The notes under the pieces were generated by a model. It was not told the origin of the DNA. It was given only the letters and a program-made list of their open reading frames with translations, and searched no databases. Made by a program: the position numbers and the translations under genes. A stretch of DNA of 6,261 bases, taken from contig CAKZJM010000004.1 in NCBI GenBank assembly GCA_936943315.1, forward strand, positions 1 to 6,261. Direction: 5' to 3'. Shown in pieces: positions 1 to 5,496 of this stretch. The stretch comes from an uncultured Methylophilus sp. GTDB taxonomy: Bacteria > Pseudomonadota > Gammaproteobacteria > Burkholderiales > Methylophilaceae. Positions within the stretch are counted from its first letter, which is position 1, and the number at the start of each line of letters is the position of its first letter.

Positions 1-1025
1 TCCCCCACCGAAAAAAGCCCGCCTGCCACTGAGACCGGATAGTACAAGGTCGCACCTTTGCCAATCCGCCAGTTATCAATATTGCCACCCGTGTAGCTTG
101 GCGGAATCGAGTTGACCATGTCTGCCTCGGCCGGGGCCACGCCCATGGTGCCAAAGTGCGGGCGGATAGGCACGCGTACGTTTTTCAGTACATTCTGGTT
201 TTCTTGAATGGTTTTATGGTCTACCGGAACCCCAGGATAATCAATGATAGGGTGCACAATGCCAAACGGGTCTGTTTGTGGCGTCCAGCGGAAGTTATAC
301 ACCGCCGTCGCATAGTTTCTTTCCCCCGTCGCGTCTACTTCATAAATGGTGATGACTTCGCGTTTCTTTGGCTCTTCCACGGTGTCGCCATAGTGGAAAC
401 CCCACCAGGCGGCGGCGTTACTGCCAAAAGCCTTGCCTTTATACAAGGGGTTGGCACTCGCGCGCGGTGTGACATCCACAATACGCACCTCCAGAATATC
501 GCCAGGCTCTGCGCCTTTCACTGCAATCGGCCCGGTGCAGATATGCACACCCAACCCACCGCCTGCGCCAACCTTGGCGTTCATCGCACCAATGCCGCGG
601 CGATCCACGCCTTTGCGCTTGCTGTCCCAGTAAAATACACTCTCCGCGCCAGGGTCACCGCGCACCATACGCTCAGCATCGTCATTCGCGTGATGGGTCA
701 GTGTTTCCAGCGTGACATAGTCACCTGACTCCACCTCGATCAATGGTTTGAGTGACTTGCTAAAAAAGCCCCAATGCACCGTTTTGTCATTGGCGGGCAC
801 ATAGTAATGGCTGGCACGGCCTGTGCCGACTTTGGCACTTTGTGCAAACGCGCTGGGTGACATGGTGATGCCCAGCGTCCCTAGCGCAGCTGCCGTGGCG
901 CCACCTACAGCAAAAGCATCTTTCAGGAATGATCTTCTTGCCTCATGAAACTCTTCTTTGACCAGCGCCTCCTTTTCCGGGGGCACGCCATGATTGCAAC
1001 CTGGACTACAAGTATGTTCGGACAT
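1..1025 (-). CDS. Tat-exported acetamidase/formamidase family protein (C-terminus cut by window edge)
   Basis: The visible 341 residues carry hallmarks of the FmdA/AmdA family, which hydrolyses short amides such as formamide or acetamide to the acid and ammonia: HICTGPIAVKGAEPGDILEV (residues 161-180), RPHFGTMGVAP (288-298) and PPSYTGGNIDNW (308-319). Residues 30-35 (RRSFLK) form a twin-arginine motif, followed by a hydrophobic Ala/Gly-rich stretch and a likely signal peptidase site after A59-F60-A61, so the enzyme is probably exported folded to the periplasm. The region ahead of the twin arginines is unusually long (29 residues) and holds a Cys/His cluster (C6, C10, H12). The ATG at 1025 is chosen because GGAG (complement of 1035-1038) lies 9 bases upstream and no later methionine precedes the Tat motif. 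The reading frame is intact to the edge; the rest of the protein lies outside. Family is confident, but the substrate is not readable from sequence. Confidence 0.9.
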   Translation of the reverse strand, partial: MSEHTCSPGCNHGVPPEKEALVKEEFHEARRSFLKDAFAVGGATAAALGTLGITMSPSAFAQSAKVGTGRASHYYVPANDKTVHWGFFSKSLKPLIEVESGDYVTLETLTHHANDDAERMVRGDPGAESVFYWDSKRKGVDRRGIGAMNAKVGAGGGLGVHICTGPIAVKGAEPGDILEVRIVDVTPRASANPLYKGKAFGSNAAAWWGFHYGDTVEEPKKREVITIYEVDATGERNYATAVYNFRWTPQTDPFGIVHPIIDYPGVPVDHKTIQENQNVLKNVRVPIRPHFGTMGVAPAEADMVNSIPPSYTGGNIDNWRIGKGATLYYPVSVAGGLFSVG

Positions 1026-1528
1026 ATTGAAAGACTCCACCGTGTTAAAAATGCGCCATGAGCAGGCCACGACCGCTTGGGGGCTGTAGCCGGTCTGCTC
1101 AAGGACAAGAGTTGGCAGCGGCGTATGACTGACGAATATGTGCATGCAGCCCATTGTGATCCGCAGGAGAAGGGTCACATATTGGGTCCCGCGATGGCCG
1201 CGGGCCTGAATATTCAGGCTGGTGACAGCGCGAGTGAGATTGATGGTTCGCTTGTGGTCTCGCCATCACTGCATGGCAGACTGCCAAGCTTGTTTGATGG
1301 CTTTATCGTCGCACCTAAGGCATTGTTTTTTAATACGTTAAACAACGTAGCTAAGTGAGAATAAGCGCTTGGGCTTTAAGCTTTCGAGGCATTTGGGCGA
1401 AGCGTCAAAATGCTGGCCAGGAGGCCTCAGGCTGGAGTGATTGTTGAGTGTTTGTACACCGCGAAAGTATATATTTATTACAAATCTTGTTACTATCGTT
1501 AAACCTACAAAAATGCCAAGGGCTGTCC
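1026..1528. other. Divergent intergenic region with no convincing gene
   Basis: About 500 bases separate the minus-strand amidase from the plus-strand BLUF gene. Both upstream regions must lie here, but I see no promoter with good -35 and -10 boxes for either gene. The stretch just before the BLUF gene (about 1451-1500) is clearly more AT-rich than the rest and is the likeliest place for its promoter. The only open frame of note is the doubtful one listed at 1125-1358. No strong inverted repeat, tRNA or mobile-element end is visible. Confidence 0.6.
1125..1358 (+). CDS. Doubtful small ORF, 77 residues, no recognised family
   Basis: An ATG at 1125 opens a frame ending in TGA at 1356-1358; a TTG at 1077 in the same frame would add 16 residues. 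The codons look fairly ordinary and the peptide is not obviously low-complexity (it contains HILGPAMAAGLNIQAG and SLHGRLPSLFDGF). However, there is no clear ribosome binding site before either start, no signal peptide or membrane segment, and I recognise no domain. It could be a real small gene, a decayed remnant of a longer one, or chance. It is listed only because it is the largest candidate in a 500-base gap. Confidence 0.18.
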   Translation: MTDEYVHAAHCDPQEKGHILGPAMAAGLNIQAGDSASEIDGSLVVSPSLHGRLPSLFDGFIVAPKALFFNTLNNVAK

Positions 1529-1915
1529 ATGAAATTTGTTTTGTATACAAGCGTCTTGAATCAAGAGCAATACGACGTATTGGCCGTGCCGGATATTGTT
1601 AAAACTGCCCGTACACAAAACAATATTCATGGCATTACGGGTGTCCTGCTATTTGATGGCTTGAATTTCACGCAATATTTTGAAGGGTCTGAAGAGGCCG
1701 TCGATACCTTACTGGCAAATATTCTGCGCGACAATCGGCATAAAAACATCATTATTGTCCTCACTGGCCAGCAGGAAAAGCGGCTCTACAATGATTGGGG
1801 CATGGGCTACATTGATATCAGTGATAACCAGGTTGATATTGACGGTTGTATTGCAGCGGCTGACTTTTCTGTGGATTCGTTTAAACGGAAAATTAGCCGC
1901 CTTGATGTTGAATAA
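1529..1915 (+). CDS. Stand-alone BLUF-domain blue-light photoreceptor
   Basis: The 128-residue product is almost entirely one BLUF domain, the FAD-binding blue-light sensor typified by AppA, PixD and YcgF. Residues aligned to the AppA photocycle are all present: Y6 (AppA Y21, in LYTS), N31 (N45, ahead of GITG at 35-38), Q49 (Q63, in FTQYFEG) and the W90/M92 pair (W104/M106, in DWGMGYID). The spacings between N, Q and W match AppA exactly, so a working flavin photocycle is expected. About 30 residues follow the domain core, enough for the usual capping helices but not for an enzymatic output domain; it should act, if at all, through protein contacts, as PixD-type proteins do. The ATG at 1529 is preferred over a GTG-like upstream extension from 1448 because AAGGG (1518-1522) sits 6 bases before it and the domain begins at once. 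No output partner is recognisable next to it. Confidence 0.93.
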   Translation: MKFVLYTSVLNQEQYDVLAVPDIVKTARTQNNIHGITGVLLFDGLNFTQYFEGSEEAVDTLLANILRDNRHKNIIIVLTGQQEKRLYNDWGMGYIDISDNQVDIDGCIAAADFSVDSFKRKISRLDVE

Positions 1916-2242
1916 TTTCTAAGTCCACTCTGCGGCTGGGCTTAAAATGTTCTGGTCAAAATCATTTTTATCAATCGAGAGTCAACGCGTCTCAATTTGC
2001 GTATAGCGAAGATGGTTGGTTTAAGCATCATAAAACGCAAGTTCTGCAGCGGTTAAATCAATAGCAAGATGCTATAAACCTTATTCCCCTCTATATCTGC
2101 ACCTGAGAGGGGAAAGTCTTAATCAATTTCAAAACTGGTTATCCCTGGAAAATACCTTTAAAAACATGATCGGGCTTGGTGCTCGCTGCATTGACCGACG
2201 TTAATCCCTGGCCGTGATTAGATATCTTGAATTAAAGTCTTC
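1916..2242. other. Intergenic region between BLUF gene and small acidic protein
   Basis: No supported gene lies here. A frame open from 1918 to the TAG at 2062-2064 has no plausible start or ribosome site. Just after the BLUF stop a 7-bp stem (1920-1926 with 1938-1944, one G-U pair, 11-base loop) is possible but has no T-run behind it, so it is a weak terminator candidate at best. The one strong structure is the inverted repeat at 2084-2114, listed separately. Confidence 0.6.
2084..2114. repeat. Inverted repeat, 9-bp perfect arms, 13-base spacer
   Basis: TTCCCCTCT at 2084-2092 is exactly complementary to AGAGGGGAA at 2106-2114. In RNA this would form a stable hairpin, but neither strand has a run of T directly after it, so it does not look like a standard intrinsic terminator. 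It lies about 170 bases downstream of the BLUF stop codon and 190 bases ahead of the next gene. It could be a rho-assisted 3' end, an mRNA-stabilising hairpin, or a binding site. Confidence 0.6.
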
Positions 2243-2271
2243 TTGTGATGATTGCAAAGAACACCTATAGT
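2243..2271 (+). promoter_or_regulatory. Likely sigma-70 promoter of the 84-residue protein gene
   Basis: TTGTGA at 2243-2248 and TATAGT at 2266-2271 are separated by the ideal 17 bases and match the -35 (4 of 6) and -10 (5 of 6) consensus. Transcription would begin near 2278, giving a 5' leader of about 30 bases that contains the ribosome site AAGGA at 2297-2301. This points to the small gene being its own transcription unit rather than an extension of the BLUF gene. Confidence 0.55.
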
Positions 2272-2307
2272 CCCAGTCCTCTTACTTCACTCAAATAAGG
2301 AAGCAAC

Positions 2308-2562
2308 ATGAGAAAACTATTAGTGACGATTCAAGTGGAGTTAGATATTCCTGACACTTGGGAGTTGGTCGAGCACCCAGACCAAGTGCAAGCCATCAAA
2401 ATGGACGATGGGCAATACATGCACATGAGTTTCTTGCCGATGATGACCAGGGATTTCGCTGAGAATGCCGAGTGGTCTAGCGAATGCTCTGAAGCGTTTA
2501 CCGAGAAAGTGTTAGATATGGTTGCGGACGAAGAAGTCTACATGAAGCTCGACACACACTAG
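2308..2562 (+). CDS. Small acidic protein of unknown function, 84 residues
   Basis: I do not recognise this protein. The ATG at 2308 has a strong ribosome site (AAGGA, 2297-2301, 6 bases upstream) and a good promoter further upstream, so it is very probably expressed. The product is strongly acidic (19 Asp/Glu against 6 Lys/Arg) and methionine-rich (8 Met, including MHMSFLPMM at 38-46), with two Trp and one Cys (C60). There is no signal peptide or membrane segment, which suggests a soluble cytoplasmic protein. The alternating hydrophobic pattern near the N-terminus (LLVTIQVELDI, residues 4-14) looks like a beta strand, and the C-terminal half looks helical. Its 3' end faces the tRNA-Ser gene, leaving 29 bases between the two. 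No metabolic or regulatory partner is evident. Confidence 0.8.
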   Translation: MRKLLVTIQVELDIPDTWELVEHPDQVQAIKMDDGQYMHMSFLPMMTRDFAENAEWSSECSEAFTEKVLDMVADEEVYMKLDTH

Positions 2563-2591
2563 ACCGCGCGCGATTAAAATGATGTGAATAT

Positions 2592-2682
2592 TGGCGGAGA
2601 AGGGGGGATTCGAACCCCCGATACGCTTTCACGTATGCCTGATTTCGAGTCAGGTACATTCAACCAGCTCTGCCACTTCTCC
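2592..2682 (-). tRNA. tRNA-Ser (anticodon CGA)
   Basis: Read on the minus strand, a 7-bp acceptor stem GGAGAAG/CTTCTCC closes the molecule, with discriminator G and an encoded CCA (complement of 2592-2594). The anticodon arm is CCTGA-CTCGAAA-TCAGG, so the anticodon is CGA (complement of 2645-2647), reading the serine codon UCG. The T arm is GGGGG-TTCGAAT-CCCCC. A long variable arm with the stem ATACG/CGTAT marks a class II tRNA, as expected for serine. All arms pair well, so the gene looks functional. No intrinsic terminator is evident in the short gap after it. Confidence 0.97.
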
Positions 2683-2724
2683 TGAGTCTAGGCTTGAGTG
2701 ATTTCAAGCTTGGACAAGGGCGCT

Positions 2725-2754
2725 AGTCTACACTGCGATGGCCATGCCATTCAA
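2725..2754 (-). promoter_or_regulatory. Candidate promoter of tRNA-Ser
   Basis: On the minus strand TTGAAT (complement of 2749-2754) and TAGACT (complement of 2725-2730) are 18 bases apart, each matching 4 of 6 consensus positions. The -10 is followed directly by the GC-rich stretch AGCGCCC, which resembles the discriminator of stringently controlled stable-RNA promoters. Transcription would start near 2717, giving a leader of about 35 bases that can form a 6-bp hairpin (GCTTGA 2692-2697 with TCAAGC 2704-2709). The site lies between the kinase stop codon and the tRNA, so read-through from the kinase operon is an alternative. Confidence 0.38.
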
Positions 2755-2776
2755 CAAAAATATAGCCTTGACAGCG

Positions 2777-4159
2777 TTATTGAAGCGGTAGCCTGATTTC
2801 AACCACCAGGCCTGTCGCAGGTTGGGGTTTGTTGCTTAAAGACAATTTTCCGCCATGTTTTTCAACAATCATGCGCGCGATTGAAAGCCCGAGCCCGGTG
2901 CCGCCTGTCTGGCGCGAACGTGAGTCTTCTACCCTGCGGAAAGGCTCAAGTACGCTATCCAGCTCTTGCTGAGGGATACCAGGGCCATCGTCTGAGATGA
3001 TGCAAATGACGAGTTTTCCCTCAGTATACAAAGAGAGTTTGGGTGTTTTGGCGTATGCGATGGCGTTGTTGAGTAAATTGGTTAGGCAGCGCGTGAGCAG
3101 GTGGGCCGAGCCTAAAATGGTGATGGATTGTGTGGGTAATTTGGTTTCAATCAGATGGCCCGCTTCTTCAAAGTCATCCCATACTGCGGTTGCCAGAGCT
3201 GTCAGGTCTACTTTGCTTTTATGGATGTTTTCACCACAAAGCCGGGCAAAATCCAGCCCTTCGCGCACCATCTCCTGTGTGGCGGTCAGGTCTTTGATCA
3301 GGCTCTGCTTAAGCTCTTGGTCTTTGACTTTCTCCAGCCTTAAACGTAAACGGGTGAGCGGTGTTTGCAGATCATGTGCAATGGCACCGAGGATAAACCC
3401 GCGCTCCTGGATGTGCTTGAGAATACTAAGCTGCATTTCGTTAAAGGCTTTGGCCGCATGGCGCACTTCGGTCGAGCCTTCGTTTTCTGGGAGAGGCGGG
3501 TGCTCAATATTTTGGGCCAGTTGCAAGGCGGCATTCGCCAGCTTGCGCAAAGGCTGGGTGGATACGGAAGCCACTGCCCAAATGATGCTGATGAGGCCCA
3601 ATAGTGCCAGGAGAATGGCGAGGGGATTGCGCTCATGCGGCGGACCGGCTGGCGGGCGATGGCCGCCATAATGCAATTCAATCAGCACGGGTGTGTTGTC
3701 TTGCAGATGTGTATAAATCGCCAGGCAATGCCCATGCATGAGAGGCGGAGGGCCACCAAACATTGAAGGCGGTGGCCGTGGGCCGCGGCGCGGGGCACAA
3801 CGGCCGGGTTGAGAGAGGCCGATGAAATCAGCCACTTCAGGCACTAACAGGTTGTTAAGGTTGGCCAGCTCGGCGGGCAAGACGGGGGCCTCCTGTGGCG
3901 GCGCTACACCGATGGTGACATGACTGCCCATGCGCTTGAACACATCTTGTATTTCAGAGCGTTTTTCCGGCACGGTGGCTTCTAAAATGCGGATCATGCT
4001 CTCAATGCGGTCAAACGCAAACTGGTCACGCAGGCGGGTTTCGTTTTCGCGTGAGTCGCGTTGCCCCAGCATGCCAACCACGGTTGCCGTGACCAGAATA
4101 CCAATGATGGTGATCAGGAAAATACGGACCGACATGGCGCCTAATAGCTTTTTAATCAT
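2777..4159 (-). CDS. EnvZ-like sensor histidine kinase with Pro/His-rich periplasmic loop
   Basis: This 460-residue membrane kinase should autophosphorylate and pass phosphate to the regulator encoded just upstream. Domains in order: membrane helix 1 (about 10-31), a periplasmic sensor of about 145 residues, membrane helix 2 (about 179-199), a HAMP linker (about 200-250), the dimerisation domain with phospho-acceptor H262 in AIAHDLQTPLTRLRLR, and the ATPase domain with N box NLLNNA (N365), G1 box DDGPGI (390-395) and G2 box GGTGLGLSIA (419-428). All catalytic motifs are intact. The periplasmic part ends in a compositionally odd stretch (about 119-176) with PPP and GGPPP runs, MHGHC, a second Cys and several His, suggestive of metal or redox sensing. 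The ATG at 4159 lies 14 bases after the regulator stop; a GTG at 4162 directly before it is an alternative. The ribosome site is weak, so translational coupling to the regulator gene is likely. Confidence 0.93.
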   Translation of the reverse strand: MIKKLLGAMSVRIFLITIIGILVTATVVGMLGQRDSRENETRLRDQFAFDRIESMIRILEATVPEKRSEIQDVFKRMGSHVTIGVAPPQEAPVLPAELANLNNLLVPEVADFIGLSQPGRCAPRRGPRPPPSMFGGPPPLMHGHCLAIYTHLQDNTPVLIELHYGGHRPPAGPPHERNPLAILLALLGLISIIWAVASVSTQPLRKLANAALQLAQNIEHPPLPENEGSTEVRHAAKAFNEMQLSILKHIQERGFILGAIAHDLQTPLTRLRLRLEKVKDQELKQSLIKDLTATQEMVREGLDFARLCGENIHKSKVDLTALATAVWDDFEEAGHLIETKLPTQSITILGSAHLLTRCLTNLLNNAIAYAKTPKLSLYTEGKLVICIISDDGPGIPQQELDSVLEPFRRVEDSRSRQTGGTGLGLSIARMIVEKHGGKLSLSNKPQPATGLVVEIRLPLQ

Positions 4160-4173
4160 CACTCAGGGTTCTT

Positions 4174-4944
4174 TTATTTAAGGTAACGGACATCCGCAGT
4201 GAGTAGATAGCCTTCGTTACGTAGGGTTTTAATCATAGAAGGATTCTTACTATCTACTTCAAGTTTATGTCTTAACCTGCTGATTTGTAAATCAATTGAT
4301 CTATCAAACGGGCCTGCTTCACGGCCATGCATTTCTTCCATCAACTGGTCGCGGCTTAAGGTACGGTTGGCATGCAGTAACATGAAACGCAAAAATTTAA
4401 ACTCGGCGTTGGAGAGCGGAATGCTGGTATTACTCTGATCTATCAGGGTACGGTTATGAATGTCGAGCTTCCATTCGTTAAACTCAATAAAGCGCAAAAT
4501 GCCATTGTCGGCCGCTTCTTCGGGCGCGTTTTTTCCGGCGTGATATTCGGATTGCATGCGTGAGCGGCGGATAACACTACGGATGCGCGACAAGAGTTCC
4601 AATGGCTCGAAAGGTTTGGCCACATAATCATCTGCGCCGGTTTCCAGCCCCATAATGGTATCCAGCGAGCTGGTGCGTGCCGTGAGCATGATAATGGGGA
4701 GTAGACGGTATTTCTCTGATTCGCGTAGCTCGCGGCACAGCTCGATGCCATTACGTTGAGGCATATTGATATCAAGAATAATCACGTCTGGCACCTGTAG
4801 CTGCAAGGCTTGCCACATTTGCGCGTGGTTGGCTGCCTGGTGTGTGATCAGCTGGTTGTCTTGCAAAAAATCACACAAGAGGTCACGAATCGCATCGTCG
4901 TCATCCACTACCAGTACGTGTGTCTCAGGGTGGCCGTCATTCAT
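4174..4944 (-). CDS. OmpR-family response regulator
   Basis: The 256-residue product has an N-terminal receiver domain (about 8-125) with acidic pocket D14/D15, phospho-acceptor D58 in VIILDINMP, switch residue T88 in IIMLTA and K110 in VAKPF. A charged linker is followed by a winged-helix DNA-binding domain (about 155-250) with the family motifs SNAEFKFLRFMLLHANRTLSRDQL, RSIDLQISRLRHKLE and IKTLRNEGYLL, each shown here only in outline. The overall fit is to the OmpR branch (compare NHAQMWQAL with NAEQMDRLL in OmpR). It should bind direct-repeat DNA sites when phosphorylated by the kinase encoded 14 bases downstream. The ATG at 4944 has only a modest ribosome site (AGAGA, complement of 4951-4955). 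Almost no room for its own promoter exists between it and the terminator at 4981-5004, so it is probably read by read-through from the Spy-like gene or from a promoter inside that gene. Confidence 0.95.
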   Translation of the reverse strand: MNDGHPETHVLVVDDDDAIRDLLCDFLQDNQLITHQAANHAQMWQALQLQVPDVIILDINMPQRNGIELCRELRESEKYRLLPIIMLTARTSSLDTIMGLETGADDYVAKPFEPLELLSRIRSVIRRSRMQSEYHAGKNAPEEAADNGILRFIEFNEWKLDIHNRTLIDQSNTSIPLSNAEFKFLRFMLLHANRTLSRDQLMEEMHGREAGPFDRSIDLQISRLRHKLEVDSKNPSMIKTLRNEGYLLTADVRYLK

Positions 4945-4980
4945 AAAAAATCTCTGGCTTTAAATTGAGTATTTGAGCAC

Positions 4981-5004
4981 AAAAACCGGCCATTGTGGCC
5001 GGTT
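4981..5004 (-). terminator. Intrinsic terminator between the Spy-like gene and the response regulator
   Basis: On the minus strand AACCGGCC (complement of 4997-5004) pairs perfectly with GGCCGGTT (complement of 4984-4991) around the 5-base loop ACAAT, and the stem runs into TTTTT (complement of 4981-4985). A GC-rich 8-bp stem with a T-run is a textbook rho-independent terminator. It lies 23 bases after the Spy-like stop codon. The regulator start is only about 36 bases further on, which suggests partial termination within an operon. Confidence 0.85.
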
Positions 5005-5013
5005 GCCTCCATC

Positions 5014-5029
5014 AAACCGATCTCGGTTT
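5014..5029 (-). repeat. Palindrome overlapping the stop codon of the Spy-like gene
   Basis: AAACCGA at 5014-5020 is complementary to TCGGTTT at 5023-5029 around a 2-base centre; in RNA a 6-bp stem with a 4-base loop is more realistic. It includes two of the three bases of the TAA stop (complement of 5028-5030). Together with the terminator at 4981-5004 it forms tandem hairpins at the transcript end, which could strengthen termination or protect the mRNA from 3' exonucleases. Confidence 0.5.
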
Positions 5030-5477
5030 ATTCGTGATGCGGTTTGCCATGATGAGGATGCTGCGGAAACGCATTTTCATCAAAGGCTTTTTTCTGCGCA
5101 TCATTCAGTTGTGCATAGAAGGTGCGGACGGCCTTGGCACGTTCAGCCTGGCGGGCGTCACGTTCTTTATCCCAGGCTTCCATTTTGTCCAGGCGTTGCA
5201 GTGTGTTGAGTTTATTCAACTCTGCCACATCAGGATGCTCCACTTTTTCTTGTGGTTTGATCTGTGCCTGGTAGTTTTTCCAGGCCGCTTCTTGCGTGCT
5301 GCTTAATTGCAGAATTGTGTGCAGTTTATCCTGGTGCTTTTCGAAATGCTCCAGACGGTGTTCTTGCCAGTTGGCATGATCAACCTTGCCATGGCCACAA
5401 TCTTGGCCGCGCTCTGCAAAAGCAGTGCCGCACACTAATACCAGAAGTCCTGCGAATGCCAGTTTTTTCAGTTTCAT
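5028..5477 (-). CDS. Spy/CpxP-like periplasmic protein, histidine-rich
   Basis: The 149-residue product starts with a clear Sec signal peptide (KLKK, then a hydrophobic core, cleavage after TAFA, residues 18-21). The mature part is highly charged and predicted helical. Two variants of the LTxxQ motif that defines the Spy/CpxP family occur: LSSTQ at 58-62 and LNDAQ at 124-128. Members of this family are small helical periplasmic proteins acting as chaperones (Spy), repressors of a sensor kinase (CpxP) or metal-binding modulators (ZraP). This one has 12 histidines, including the tail HPHHGKPHHE (140-149), one mature Cys (C27) and CGHG, so metal binding is a fair inference. C16 lies within the signal core but lacks a small residue before it, so a lipoprotein is unlikely. 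AAAGGA lies 6 bases before the ATG. The neighbouring kinase is the obvious partner or controller. Family fit is good, but the exact role is uncertain. Confidence 0.82.
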   Translation of the reverse strand: MKLKKLAFAGLLVLVCGTAFAERGQDCGHGKVDHANWQEHRLEHFEKHQDKLHTILQLSSTQEAAWKNYQAQIKPQEKVEHPDVAELNKLNTLQRLDKMEAWDKERDARQAERAKAVRTFYAQLNDAQKKAFDENAFPQHPHHGKPHHE

Positions 5478-5496
5478 GATGGTTCCTTTCAGTCTT

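Noticed and set aside
156..728. 190-residue plus-strand open frame
   Set aside because: It lies opposite the well-supported amidase frame, and its translation is Arg/His/Ala-rich with no recognisable motif. It is an antisense shadow.
1448..1528. N-terminal extension of the BLUF protein by 27 residues with a hydrophobic stretch
   Set aside because: The extension has no ribosome site and is encoded by AT-rich, promoter-like sequence. A good AAGGG site precedes the ATG at 1529, where the conserved domain begins.
1920..1944. Hairpin after the BLUF stop as its terminator
   Set aside because: The stem is 7 bp with one G-U pair and an 11-base loop, and the following bases are AAAATG rather than a T-run.
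1918..2064. Open frame of about 48 codons after the BLUF gene
   Set aside because: It has no plausible start codon or ribosome site and no recognisable motif. This length is expected by chance.
2592..2682. tRNA-Ser gene as an integration site for a mobile element
   Set aside because: No repeat of the tRNA 3' end, integrase gene or phage-like gene is visible nearby. The neighbours look like ordinary chromosomal genes.
2997..3671. 224-residue plus-strand open frame within the kinase gene
   Set aside because: The minus-strand kinase has all catalytic motifs over this stretch. The plus-strand translation is Ser/Arg-rich and family-free, a typical antisense shadow of a GC-biased gene.
5430..5432. 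Cys16 of the Spy-like protein as a lipobox cysteine
   Set aside because: The residue before it is Val, not Gly, Ala or Ser, and a standard signal peptidase I site (TAFA) follows a few residues later.
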